NCBI GenBank assembly: GCA_025642065.1
Contig: JAODUP010000012.1
Span: forward strand, 62,001-126,000
Length of the DNA: 64,000 nt
Direction of reading: 5' to 3'
Source of the DNA: Paralvinella palmiformis
Taxonomy: Eukaryota; Annelida; Polychaeta; Terebellida; Alvinellidae
Position numbers and translations under genes: made by a program. Positions 11,282-22,392 of this stretch are shown piece after piece. The notes under the pieces are model-generated. The model was not told the DNA's origin and made no database searches. It saw only the letters and a list, made by a program, of their open reading frames with translations. Position 1 is the first letter of the stretch, and every line of letters begins with the position of its first letter.

Positions 11282-12801
11282 TCATGTTAAACCGGCTGCT
11301 GCCTTAAATTGGAATAAAGCGACAGGCGAGTTACAGAGCTTGTACTTGTGGAGAAACGCGTGTAAATCAAAGCCGCATCTCTTCTTGATGGCACTGATTT
11401 GAGTTTTAGGTGATAGTAATAAGAAAATCTGATATCTATGATCGCTACTCCTTGACGGAGGATTTGGTCGTGTGTATTCTGTAAAACCACATTATAAAAA
11501 CGAGTCAGATCTGGAGTCAGTGAGTTTAAAGTAATAAAAAACAGACAACATGATAACGCCACTTTAGACACTAACAAACGCTGCAGAGGAGTCATATTGT
11601 CTCTCTATCAACCATTGACCTGACAGAAAACTAAACCGAACGAGGCCGCTGATTTGATGACAAACAGGTCCCAACTTCCGGTCGGGGCAAAAAGGAAAGC
11701 AGACTGTAAAATCAGGTTTATAAACACGGTGAATTATTGTTGTGTCGATGGTTGCATAAGGCGTGGGGTAAAAATAATACAAAAGGAATAAGTTTTTTGG
11801 GGGCGTTTGATCCTAACTATACTAGATCTACAGACTCGCATAAAACGACATTTACATATTTGATGGCATATAATAATTATACTGCACACATCACAATAAC
11901 TGTCCGTATGCATAGGTTCAAAACTCAAAAAAGTGCAGCCGCTTCAACATTGCTTTTTGCCCCTACCGGAAGTCAGCGCTGTTTGGTCATAGCGACCCAA
12001 TCAAACACCACCAAGTACTCGGTCTAATTTTCTTTCAGGTCAATGCTATCAACATTATAGCAAATGACAAATACAATAACAACTTGATGAACTGTTAATT
12101 ATATATTCGGTGAAATATTCCTTAAATTACTTACGTCATGGATGTAAAGATATAGGTAATTAGTTGTGAATTAAATTGTCGATCGTAGTTCTAAAACTTA
12201 CCCATGATGATGTTTCCGTTTTTTATATTTCCCGCCATTAAATCAACTCCCTGTATAAAGTAAAGAAACGTCAAGTATTCACATATTGTATGTCACCAAA
12301 AGGCTTATGCTCACGCACATTTTGTACCCACTAACTGACAGACACTCACTCACTCACACTCACTGAAACAATCAATATAATACATGACACACGAACATAA
12401 CCATGCTCAATTATATATCATATTTACTTAGATACTTACCAAAATATTGTCTACCATCCAGTGTAGGTAATATCTACATATGGGGTTATTCGGGTATGGC
12501 GCATCTGGATCAACCATAATCATTAAATAATCGGTTTTCTGGAAATGTATTGGTAATAAAAAGTCAGTGAAAGAAAGATGTTTTGTCATATTTTCTGTTA
12601 TTATATGCGTCATCTGTAATAGGAGTTCAACTTTTTAAATGTGTCCAGTTACGGATCAAAGTTACTGGATTATTGAATTTGATATTTTTAATACTAATGT
12701 GTTTCCATTAATATCAATACTATCAATCAATATAATATACAATACTATCAATCAATACGCCACTTACATTAACTTCAAAATGTATCGGTTTAAAATAAGG
12801 T

Positions 12802-12839
<38 letters not shown>

Positions 12840-13102
12840 ATATACAATAATTAGAGATTTACCTGTTTAGCATCGGCATATGTAATCCGTAATGGATCAA
12901 CTGGCAGGCTAGTCGAATCGAATTCCTGATCACATTTTATTGGATTGTTTTTGGTAAAGCCTATCGAGAGAACTTGATTCTTTTTACAGATATGGCTATT
13001 CTGGATAGTGTTCCACGCTGAACACTTGCCGTGGACATCAGCTACCATCACGGCGACCATTAATAGACATGTCGGCAAGATAAGAGAAACGAATCCACTC
13101 AT
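11282..13102 (-). CDS. Secreted PEBP-family protein, four exons
   Basis: PEBP/RKIP-fold proteins bind phospholipid head groups and other anions. Secreted forms with a signal peptide are known (for example the nematode OV-16 type). Exons: 13102-12863, 12613-12440, 12250-12202, 11478-11282. The sum is 660 nt, or 219 residues plus TGA, with consistent phases and GT-AG borders (CAG|GTAAAT, TTTG|GTAAGT, ATGG|GTAAGT; acceptors ATTACAG, TATACAG, TTTACAG). Residues 1-25 form a signal peptide ending VHG before KC. LRITYADAK is the N-terminal strand, DPDAP is 115-119, LHW 130-132, HRY 168-170, and the C-terminus has CGFDLHAFLHKYKLC then ALFQFKAA. All ligand-pocket signatures are present, so the gene looks intact. 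It stands alone between LINE remains and shows no link to the teneurin gene. Family is firm; substrate and role are unknown. Confidence 0.88.
12805..12838. repeat. (TA)n microsatellite in PEBP intron 1
   Basis: About 16 TA units, 25 bases inside the first intron of the PEBP gene. Confidence 0.9.
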
Positions 13103-13659
13103 ATCCGGTAGTTTATATTGTTGCTAAACACTGTCCGTCAGATCATATATGAACTGCTCCCAGCCTAGACAAGACCAATCGTATCAATACTGAGCCCTCT
13201 ACCACTCTAAAATGGCACTATTGACCATCAAAACGATCTTCCGTCTGTTAACAGTTCTCTCACCTATCAAACAACATAACGGTTACTGGATCGTCAAAGA
13301 GCCAGTTGGGAAAACAAAAATTTAAATGATACAATCGTCAAATGTTCTAACGTTTACTTGTGCTTAAAATACCGGTTTCTCGAATATTTCTTAGTTTCAT
13401 TTATTTATAGTGATTGTGTTGTCAATTGAAACGGAATATGTTTTCAAATAAAAACAAAACATGTCAATGTTAAATATAATAATTCATTATTATATTGCCA
13501 TGGTCCTATTAGCATAAGGTTGAGTCAAACTGGGTTGGGTTGGGGGGCGGCATGACTAAAGGTAATAGGGTATTAGCATGAGCTAGAAATGTTATTATTG
13601 TAATGTAGCTTATTGTTTAGTGAGATTAAACTAATTGCTTAATTAAATGTTGGGAGGGG

Positions 13660-14092
13660 TGGGGGAATTAGGCTAAAAACACCAGAGGTCACAGATATAA
13701 ACAAAAGAACGAAAAAGAAGCCAGAAACTGCAAGGTGAAACTTCTTCACTGGTCGTATAACCAACTCCTGGAAAAGTTTACCAGACTCAGTTGTGGAACC
13801 TCCAACTCTTGGTCCGTGACCATTTCAATTTTGCAAAACCATTGTACCATAGGTTTGGACCTGATAAAGACTCATAGGCTATAAATCAGTAGCTGATGAG
13901 TATGCGTATGAGTAGCTATGTATTGTGATTATTGACGTACAATATATTAAGAAATGCTGGGATTACAGACGCATGTCTTGGTGTTTGCCTTGGACATAAT
14001 TAGAACACGAACTTGTTAATTGTCTATTGTTTGAAATATGCGAATAGTTCGAAATAAACTTATTTACTTACTTATTTACTTATAGTTCCTCG
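13660..14092 (+). mobile_element. LINE 3' end fragment
   Basis: GRITNSWKSLPDSVVEPPTL is the C-terminal signature of many non-LTR retrotransposons. It is followed by a decayed 3' end with AATAAA near 14053 and a (TTAC)n-like tail. Confidence 0.55.
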
Positions 14093-16690
14093 TGGATTTT
14101 GTCATACTCTGAAAATAAATTTTGTTCTAGTATCCAATAAGATTATGCAGCTTGAACTAAGCTCTGGTGACATCCGAAACATACGGTTTGTTGGTTCCTC
14201 CTACGGTGATTTAGATGACCAAATCCAAGTGTTTACTCATGGGTGAAACATTACACAGACACAGGCAGCCCAGTGATTCAATGCCACAACTCGGCAGTCT
14301 GAGGACTAGTACTCAATTATCGTCTGCTGATCTACTCAACCTGTTTGGGGTCATTTTCATAAACGTGGTTATCTTCGATTGTAATATTTATTTTGGGGGC
14401 GACCTATGATCTCTTCCACAATCTATACATATACACAATCGTCTACAGTCATAACCACGGGAATAGGATGAAACGATCATAAACACTGTTCTAAACAAAA
14501 CGTTATCGGAGTGCCCGCCCGGATTTAAATATTTTTTCACTATGTAAATATGGGATACCAACTTATGATAATCAATAAGAACCTTAGTTCAGTGATCCTT
14601 CCATGTATCATTATTATCGCTGATAATATACTAATGGATATTGTGTATAGTAAATTCTAACATAAAGACAAACTTCAATCAATCAATTACACCTTTAAAT
14701 CACCTAGTGGATTGGAAAGTAAGATTTGAATGACTATCTCTAATTGCAATATGATAGTTTAATTATTTATCGGAAATAAATGATGTAAACACCAAGTGAA
14801 ACAATATCTTCGAACTATCGAGCAGAAATAGTAATATTACTATTATTAAACAATAATTACCTTCTACTGGTGAGTATCCGTACGAGTATGAAAAACCATC
14901 TGAGATATAAACCCAACATTACACTACACTGCAAACCTTCAGATTGTGGGTTCTAATCTACCTCATGCCTATGTTTGCATGATATGTTTTATTAAGTAGT
15001 CGTCATTGGGTCATATGTCTCAGATGTGACCAGTGCTTATATATATGTTTTGTTTGTTTGTTCGCAAAAATATTCTGACAAAAGAGCCTTAAAACGTTGA
15101 ATATGACATTGATTGGGACCATGATTAGAATTAAGATGTCTACTCATTTGGGTTTTTATTATTCTAAACCCTTAGTTATATGGACCGAAGGGTCAAGTAG
15201 TCCTCTGAAGGAGCAAGCAATAAAGTCCGGATAGAGAGCCAGGTTTTAATGTTTGTAACTAATAAGTATATTCATATAAAGAAATAATTAAGTTTATAAT
15301 AGTTAATTTAATTGTATCATGTAAAAAGCACTTTTTATGTATGCATGTTTAATATCTGATATTCTTCTCGGTAAACAGTGACAGACGATTTAGATAACAA
15401 AATTCTTAAGTTATTGATTTTAGCATTATGCCCATTGACATGCCCACAGTACACTTTCCAAGATGGCGAACAACTGACACGTCATAACACTGCTTTTGGC
15501 TATTCTAGTCTTTATTTCTACGTAGGGAATAACAAGATTACAAAGATAGAATTGTATATGTAATAACAAGACAATTAACGTTTGGTAAATGTGTAATAAA
15601 AGCCAGCCTACTAAAGACATTACTTACCTCCAAGAATTCAATTATAGGTCATAACATTCAATAATATTTAGGATCGGATATTATCTAAGGCTAAGGAAAA
15701 GTAAACACTCGAGACCAATCACTAGCAGTGACTAGAACCAGATTCCTAAGACAAACCTATAAACTTACAATAAGACGGCACCAAGTTCAAATTTACAAAC
15801 ACAGTGACTAATCCACATTTCGAGAGTTCAGTTGATGTATCCAATGCCCCCCCCCCCCAATAAACAATCGATTCTTGTCTATGAAGGCTAGTCAGCTCTA
15901 CAGTAAGGTCTATTTCGTATTGTTATTGATCTGTAAGCAGCCTCCGATGTGGCCTTACTCAGTCGAATTTTTCCCATCATTAGTCATTACTTACCCGAAA
16001 TATCACATATACTAATATAAACAGTATCCCCGATGCTGTCTTGCTTGTATTATACTAACGACCATGTCAGTCATCCGGGAATTATGCAATGTCAAGGTCA
16101 CATCTGTTTAACAACCAATTGTTTGCGGGGGAAAACGTATACTGACGTGTGTGTCGCGTTCCCTTCAAAGAAGGCTGACAGTTCAAAGAGTTATTCATCT
16201 ACTGAGTCTAAAAATAGATGTTTAGAAAGTTGTACATCTATCTCTTATGCCCAGATTGGCCAGTCCCGCACAAAAAAAAAATATATATATATATATATAT
16301 TAATGCCTTCTGTAGCTTAGAGTGATCGTGTATTATAAAATATATTATGCACAGTCTTATATATCGCTAATATCATGGAATCATAACTGCTCAGGATAAC
16401 TAAAAATAATCACGCATTTTTAATCAAACACTTTTAGTTGATCAAATATTTCCTACATGCATGTTTACCTTGTAGTTTTCATCGTTGGCTATTAAATTTC
16501 TATAAGTACTTCAAACAGACGCTTTAAACATAATAATAGTCTACTGACAGATTTAATTTCATTTATTGTCGATATTCTCGCTTTAACCACTGGAATTGGT
16601 CACCCACATACCAAATATTTATTGTAAATAACTTAACAGTATATCATACATTGGGATACCTGTAATCGATTACAATTGTTTTGATCTATA
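14093..16690. other. Intergenic, nothing supported
   Basis: Holds a C-run near 15847 and an A9-(TA)n tract at 16272-16301. Short open frames here show no family pattern. Confidence 0.5.
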
Positions 16691-18153
16691 AGATCTGCTC
16701 ATGATTTGCTCATACTGTCATAATTTAACAACAACTGCGAAAAAGAAGTTCTTGTAGCCTGAGTTAGTTCTCGTTGTGTAATACTTTAGATCTGACATAG
16801 TGAGATATTTTTCAGTGCATCGGAAATTTATTAATAAATTCTTGATATCGTATTAAAAAGGTAATTTTACATCATAAACAGTCGCAACTTGGGTTTGTTA
16901 GATAATAGAAGCATTTATAATTTGTTAAAATATGTTTCGAACATTATTGTGTTACAGGTCGAAATATCGAATTATGGGCGTCCATTTTGTGATGGTGTTT
17001 CTGTACATATAAATATTAGTTCAACAAAAATAGGTGAGAGTGTTTTATTTAGAAAATATATATAACATAAAACTATATGATGATAAGCCATAGGCTGTTA
17101 GACTGTTATAAGGTGTCGTCGATTTTTGACTATCGTGATTTTATACTTAGAACTGTTATCAAGTAGATAATGAACATGTGATTTTTCGAGGTTATCATCT
17201 TAATCGATATCATAATGAAATCATACACTACACATTGATCACCTTAAAGCATTAAGGTTGACTACAGATAAATATCTTATTAATCAATTACTACTTATTT
17301 TAAGTACTGATTATAACTGGATGTATGATGTTCATTCCAACTAAGAAAGTTCTTAAGGGGAAAAAGTTATTATATCCAAGATTAGAAGACATCAGATTGA
17401 AGCAACGCTGATGTATGCATGGCTCCGTGGCTTAGTTGGTTAAAGCGCCTGTCTAGTAAACAGGAGATCCTGGGTTCGAATCCCAGCGGGGCCTGATGTG
17501 TGGTCAATACTTATTTTATATTGCACAAACAGTGTTTTGGCCTCGGCGTATACAGTTGATCTTTGATCTAAGGAGTTGTTATTCTAGATTAATATCCGGA
17601 TGAACTTAATTGATCCAGGACACATACCACGTTTTTTTTTTTTAATAGTGTCGTGTAATCTCCTTGACTAAGACAAAACAACACTAAACGACTTATTTGC
17701 ATCTATGCGTTGGCTAAAGCCCATCTGACTCATTCCATGGATGCTGGGTGGGAAAACAAACTGTTAAATTGATGATAATACACATAAAGGTTCATAAATA
17801 TGCTACTCTGATGACTTGTTTACTATGATCTGTTTACTTTGATATTAAATGATCAAGTTTAATATTGTTCTATGCAAATAGCGAGGAGGGTATACAATCT
17901 CCTGATGGATGAAACCACAAAATTGATGATCTAATACCTGGTTACTAATAACGTCCTCTGGTGTTCTCTACAGTCAAGGATAGTATATTCATTCATTATA
18001 ATTATAAAATTCCTCAAACCAAGATTATCAGTAGATCTATGTCAGGTTTCATTCAACTAGTTTTTCATCTAATAAAGTTGGGGTTTTCATGTTGAACTTG
18101 CAGCAATTTATAATTGTTGTTATTATTGTTATTATCATTGTTGTTGTTGTTGC
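16691..18153 (+). repeat. Duplicated tRNA-Thr block, copy 1
   Basis: Begins AGATCTGCTCA and matches the block at 21055-22392 in the same orientation. About 370 bases around the tRNA differ essentially only in a poly-T length (12 versus 8). The upstream half differs by scattered changes and small indels, and the downstream end more strongly. About 140 bases near 17775-17917 have no counterpart in copy 2. Confidence 0.9.
17421..17494 (+). tRNA. tRNA-Thr (anticodon AGU), copy 1
   Basis: A 74-nt cloverleaf. Acceptor stem GGCTCCG pairs with CGGGGCC. The D arm holds box A (GGCTTAGTTGG). The anticodon stem CCTGT/ACAGG encloses loop CTAGTAA with AGT (AGU). The T arm is CTGGG-TTCGAAT-CCCAG with box B. 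No intron. T4 at 17514-17517 is a minimal pol III terminator. It reads ACU threonine codons. Confidence 0.95.
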
Positions 18154-19641
18154 AATTGGTCATGGTGGTTGTAATGTTTTAAGCTGTTGGTAGTGAACGT
18201 TGTGAAATAAACATTATTTCTTAATCAATTTACTAGACTTAATGTAAATAAATGCTCATCAGTTTCTGTTTGTGGTATTAATAGTCTTAGGTGTAATCAT
18301 AGGTTGTCTTAAATCGTATAAATATTAGTGTGCTATGTATAATGTAAGCGTATTGCTCTGTGTGATATGTTCAATAACTGCTGATGTTCTGCTGAAATAC
18401 AAGTATAAATTACACAAGTAGAAACGATTCAAATGGGTGTATATTCAAATTATTATTGAGTCTTAAAGGTCACGGGGAAAGAAATGTCATATTTCGAAGT
18501 AAAGATAACGTAGCAAACAATTATTTTATTCCTATCAGATGCATTACCACATCTGATAGGATGCTCGAAAACTTGCTGGTGTGTACTACCCTCGCTAAGG
18601 ATTATCGTGTGACGTCATCTTTGACAAACATCACGTAGTGCCATAGCATTGTTAGCAAGTGTTCTGACCAGTTGACAGACAAAATGTTATATTTCGACGA
18701 AAAGTTTGACTTTCTCATGGATATCAACCCATACAACTTTGAATCACTCGCGAAAAAGATCTCAAACATTATCAAGTGTGAAGAATTATCTGCAGCAAGC
18801 GCAGACGTGGACCAAGAGCAGCCACCTGTGCCGCCCACACCCGGCCAGGGTCCACAACAATAGTTAGATTGGTGTGTACCTTTTTAGCCCTATGTTCGGC
18901 CTATTAAGGCATAAATGAAGGTCTTGGCAATGTAATGTTCAATTATTATCTTATTTTGTTGCATTTTTTTAAATCTATATCCGTTGAAAACGAATATAAA
19001 GCAATAAATAAAATAACACCTATCGATCATTCAAAACCAAGGCATAACAACACAAGATCACATGACATAAAACGCAAATACTCATCCCTATTTTCGGCCT
19101 ACGCAATAAAATATAGTTCCTACGTCGGTATGACGAGCCGTTTATTTCAATTTAACAATAGTAATAATAATTACAAACTTCTATAGCATCAATATCCTAG
19201 AAAACGATCGAGATCAGTGGCGCAGCTATTACAGGGGTGCCCTTTTTTCAAACAATGTGAAATCACGCGAGATTTGCCCCAAATACGCATAGGCCAATTA
19301 TTGGGATTGAACTAAAATAGGGAATAAGCTGGTATTTGTTTGTGTTGGTATAAGCTTAATTGATATGTCAACACATTGGACCTGAATGCGAATATTTCCC
19401 TCTTCCTATTACATAACTTCATTTGAAATAAAGTTATATTTGTCTGTACACGGGAGCCCGGTGGGTGAGAACTCTCCCATATGTGGTCTATACAGGAATA
19501 TGCCACCCTTGGTGGAACATCTACTATTTAACAGTTTAATAGTGTCTACAATACACAATCATAAGAAGCTTTGAGTAGGACTACGTAATTTGATTTTCAA
19601 TTTCTATTCAATTTCTCCATCAAATTGCTGATTCTTTTGGG
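18154..19641. other. Intergenic with one unrecognised short ORF
   Basis: A 63-residue plus-strand frame at 18672-18863 (MTDKMLYFDEKFDFLMDI.., ending PPVPPTPGQGPQQ) has a protein-like composition but no recognised family. A perfect 11-base hairpin (CCTATCAGATG) lies at 18531-18560. Confidence 0.3.
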
Positions 19642-19923
19642 CTAAGCATCACACTGTTTCACAAGTATCGTTGGAATGGCATCTTCAGTGAGCCTGATAC
19701 TATTCATGTCATATCCAATTGATCGTGCAAAAGACGGTGAAATAACAAACATACGTTCATCAAAGTGTTTCTCACAGAGCTTGCTATGGCAAACTGGCTT
19801 CCACTGCACTCTGTTCATGTTTCGCAACCAATCACGCAAACGAGTCTTGTTTTGGGGGAATGAATGCATACTCCATCCACTGGCAGATCCATTTGCACAT
19901 TTATAAGCGGCATAATACACCAT
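19642..19923 (-). pseudogene. THAP-domain fragment, zinc ligand lost
   Basis: A 93-residue frame with the THAP pattern: MVYYAAYKCANG, HSFPQNKTRLRDWLRNM, WKPVCHSKLCEKHF and EDAIPTI (the AVPTI box). The first zinc-binding Cys of the C2CH module is Tyr (TAT), and the frame stops just after the domain. THAP domains are sequence-specific DNA-binding modules found in host factors and P-element transposases. Either a diverged exon or, more likely, a transposon relic. Confidence 0.6.
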
Positions 19924-20185
19924 GTTACACGTTTAACAAAGATAATATAGAATACGTGACACGGGTTAAACAAGGCCATGGCGAGTGTTTGGCGTCTGTA
20001 TTTGTCAAGGATTGTCTATACTTCTCTAGATTATGTGTATTCATTTCTCGCTATGACATTATCTAAAACTTTATAATAGTCGCCTTCCTGTTTTTCTTGG
20101 TAGAGCACTCAGAATACGAACTTATCAACAGACATACATTAAAGACAAATCTGTATGCATGAAATGTAAATATTGCTGTTTTCCA

Positions 20186-20282
20186 ACAATGTTGGTGCGC
20201 ACGGTGAGCTAAATAGACCGAACGACCTCCAACAGTAATGAGGCGAAGTGAAAGATGAAACACTCCTCAGACATAGTGCATA
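20186..20282 (-). mobile_element. SINE fragment, copy E
   Basis: Body of the same family (GTGCGCACGGTGAGCTAAAT, then CGAACGACCTCCAACAGTAA), without the tRNA-like head. It lies between the two THAP fragments. Confidence 0.6.
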
Positions 20283-20557
20283 GATTTTGATTGAGATACT
20301 ACAATTCTCGGGAGTAATAATGAAATGACTGCCACCATATTTTGGTCTAGTAAATGTTTGTTAGTCTTAACGGTCTCAGACACTTCAATTTTCAATATTG
20401 TTTTCATTCCGTTCTAAATTTAGCATTTTCTATTATTGTTAGGCAATATCCGCGAATATATTTTAATGGATTGATAGATAAAGCTTGTGACGTCACAACA
20501 GCCAAACACCTCTATTGCATGTTTTTTGTGGAATTGGTTTTCTTTACATTATGAAAT

Positions 20558-20960
20558 ATGATTTGGCGTTGTGTTGTATACGGATGGGACAATATTGGAT
20601 TGGAAAATGAGGTATCCGCTCATGAATTTCTCCCACCGTCTTTGAAAAACCTGAGTGCAACTTGGACGCATTTTGTCCAACAAATACCAGACAAATGGCG
20701 ACCAACCAGCTCATCATATGTAGTGAACATTTTGTTCAGGACAAATGTCACAACAAAATGTAATATAATATGGGTCTGGCAAAGAAACTGGTTTTGAAGA
20801 AAGATGCCATTCTTACCGTGTATCCGGAAAAACGTCAACATCACACGCTCACCTCCTGTAACAAGTGCCACAGTATCTGCGACAATGAGACAATTTTTCC
20901 AAAAAGAGAGGATACATGGTTTATCCAGAGATAGAAACTAATCTATGAAATGGAGAAAAA
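20558..20960 (+). pseudogene. Second THAP-domain fragment, frameshifted
   Basis: Starts MIWRCVVYGWDNI (second Cys is Trp), then SAHEFLPPSLKNLSATWTHF, WRPTSSSYV, then in another frame CSEHFVQDKC and LKKDAILTVYP. This is a THAP domain broken by an indel near 20715 and by the lost cysteine. It is on the opposite strand to the fragment at 19642-19923. Confidence 0.55.
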
Positions 20961-21054
20961 AACAGTCCCGCTTGATCGCAAGATGGCAGCAGCGCATACG
21001 ATCTCGCAGGCGCTGAGGCATGACAAAATACGGACAACACTTGACAGTCCTCTG

Positions 21055-22392
21055 AGATCTGCTCAAGATTTGCTCATACTGTCATAATTTAACAACAAAT
21101 GAAAAACTGTTACTACAGTGAGAAGTTCTTGTAGCCTGCGTTAGTTCTTGTTGTGTAATACTTTAACTCCGACATAGTGAGATATTTGTCAGTGCATCGG
21201 AAATTTATTAATAAATTCTTGATATCGTATTAAGCTCATGTTATATCATAAACAGTCGCAACTTGGGTTTGTTAGATAATAGAAGCATTTATAATTTGTT
21301 AAAATATGTTTCAAACATTATTGTGTTACAGGTCGAAATATCGAATTATGGGCGTCCATTTTGTGATGGTGTTTCTGTGCATATAAATATTAGTTCAACA
21401 AAAATAGGTGAGAGTGTTTTATTTAGAAAATATATATAAAATAAAACTATATGATGATAAGCCATAGGCTGTTAGACTGTTTATAAGGTGTGGACTTCTG
21501 GCTATCATTATTTTATACTTAGAACTGTTATCAAGTAGATAATGAACATGTGATTTTTCGAGGTTATCATCTTAATCGATATCATAATGAAATCATACAC
21601 TACACATTGATCACCTTAAAGCATTACGGTTGACTACAGATAAACATCTTATTAATCAATTACTACTTATTTTAAGTACTGATTATAACTGGATGTATGA
21701 TGTTCATTCCAACTAAGAAAGTTCTTAAGGAAAAAGTTATTATATCCAAGATTAGAAGACATCAGATTGAAGCAACGCTGATGTATGCATGGCTCCGTGG
21801 CTTAGTTGGTTAAAGCGCCTGTCTAGTAAACAGGAGATCCTGGGTTCGAATCCCAGCGGGGCCTGATGTGTGGTCAATACTTATTTTATATTGCACAAAC
21901 AGTGTTTTGGCCTCGGCGTATACAGTTGATCTTTGATCTAAGGAGTTGTTATTCTAGATTAATATCCGGATGAACTTAATTGATCCAGGACACATACCAC
22001 GTTTTTTTTAATAGTGTCGTGTAATCTCCTTGACTAAGACAAAACAACACTAAACGACTTATTTGCATCTATGCGTTGGCTAAAGCCCATCTGACTCATT
22101 CCATGGATGCTGGGTGGGAAAACAAACTGTTAAATTGATGATAATACAAACCACAAAATACCTGGTTATTAGTAACGTCCTCGTGTGTTCTCTATAGTCA
22201 ATGGTAGTCTAATCATTCATTCTAATAATAAAATCCCTCAAACCAAGATTATCAGTAGATCTATGTCAGCTTTCATTCAACTAGTTTTTCATCTAATAAA
22301 GTTGGGGTTTTCGTGTTGAATTTGTTTTATTATAGCAGTTTATAATTGTTGTTATCATTGTTGTTATCATTGTTGTTGTTGTTGTTGTTGTT
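21055..22392 (+). repeat. Duplicated tRNA-Thr block, copy 2
   Basis: Direct repeat of 16691-18153, separated from it by about 2.9 kb of unrelated sequence that contains two THAP fragments. It ends in a (GTT)n tract, as does copy 1. Confidence 0.9.
21791..21864 (+). tRNA. tRNA-Thr (anticodon AGU), copy 2
   Basis: Identical in all 74 bases to the copy at 17421-17494, with the same flanks and a T4 terminator at 21884-21887. It lies in the second copy of the duplicated block, so both genes are probably functional or very recently separated. Confidence 0.95.

Noticed and set aside
14925..14975. A tRNA-like sequence with GTGGGTTCTAATC resembling box B
   Set aside because: No box A and no cloverleaf; at best a decayed SINE piece too weak to annotate.
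16033..16320. A 95-residue plus-strand frame
   Set aside because: It ends in a TA microsatellite and shows no family pattern.
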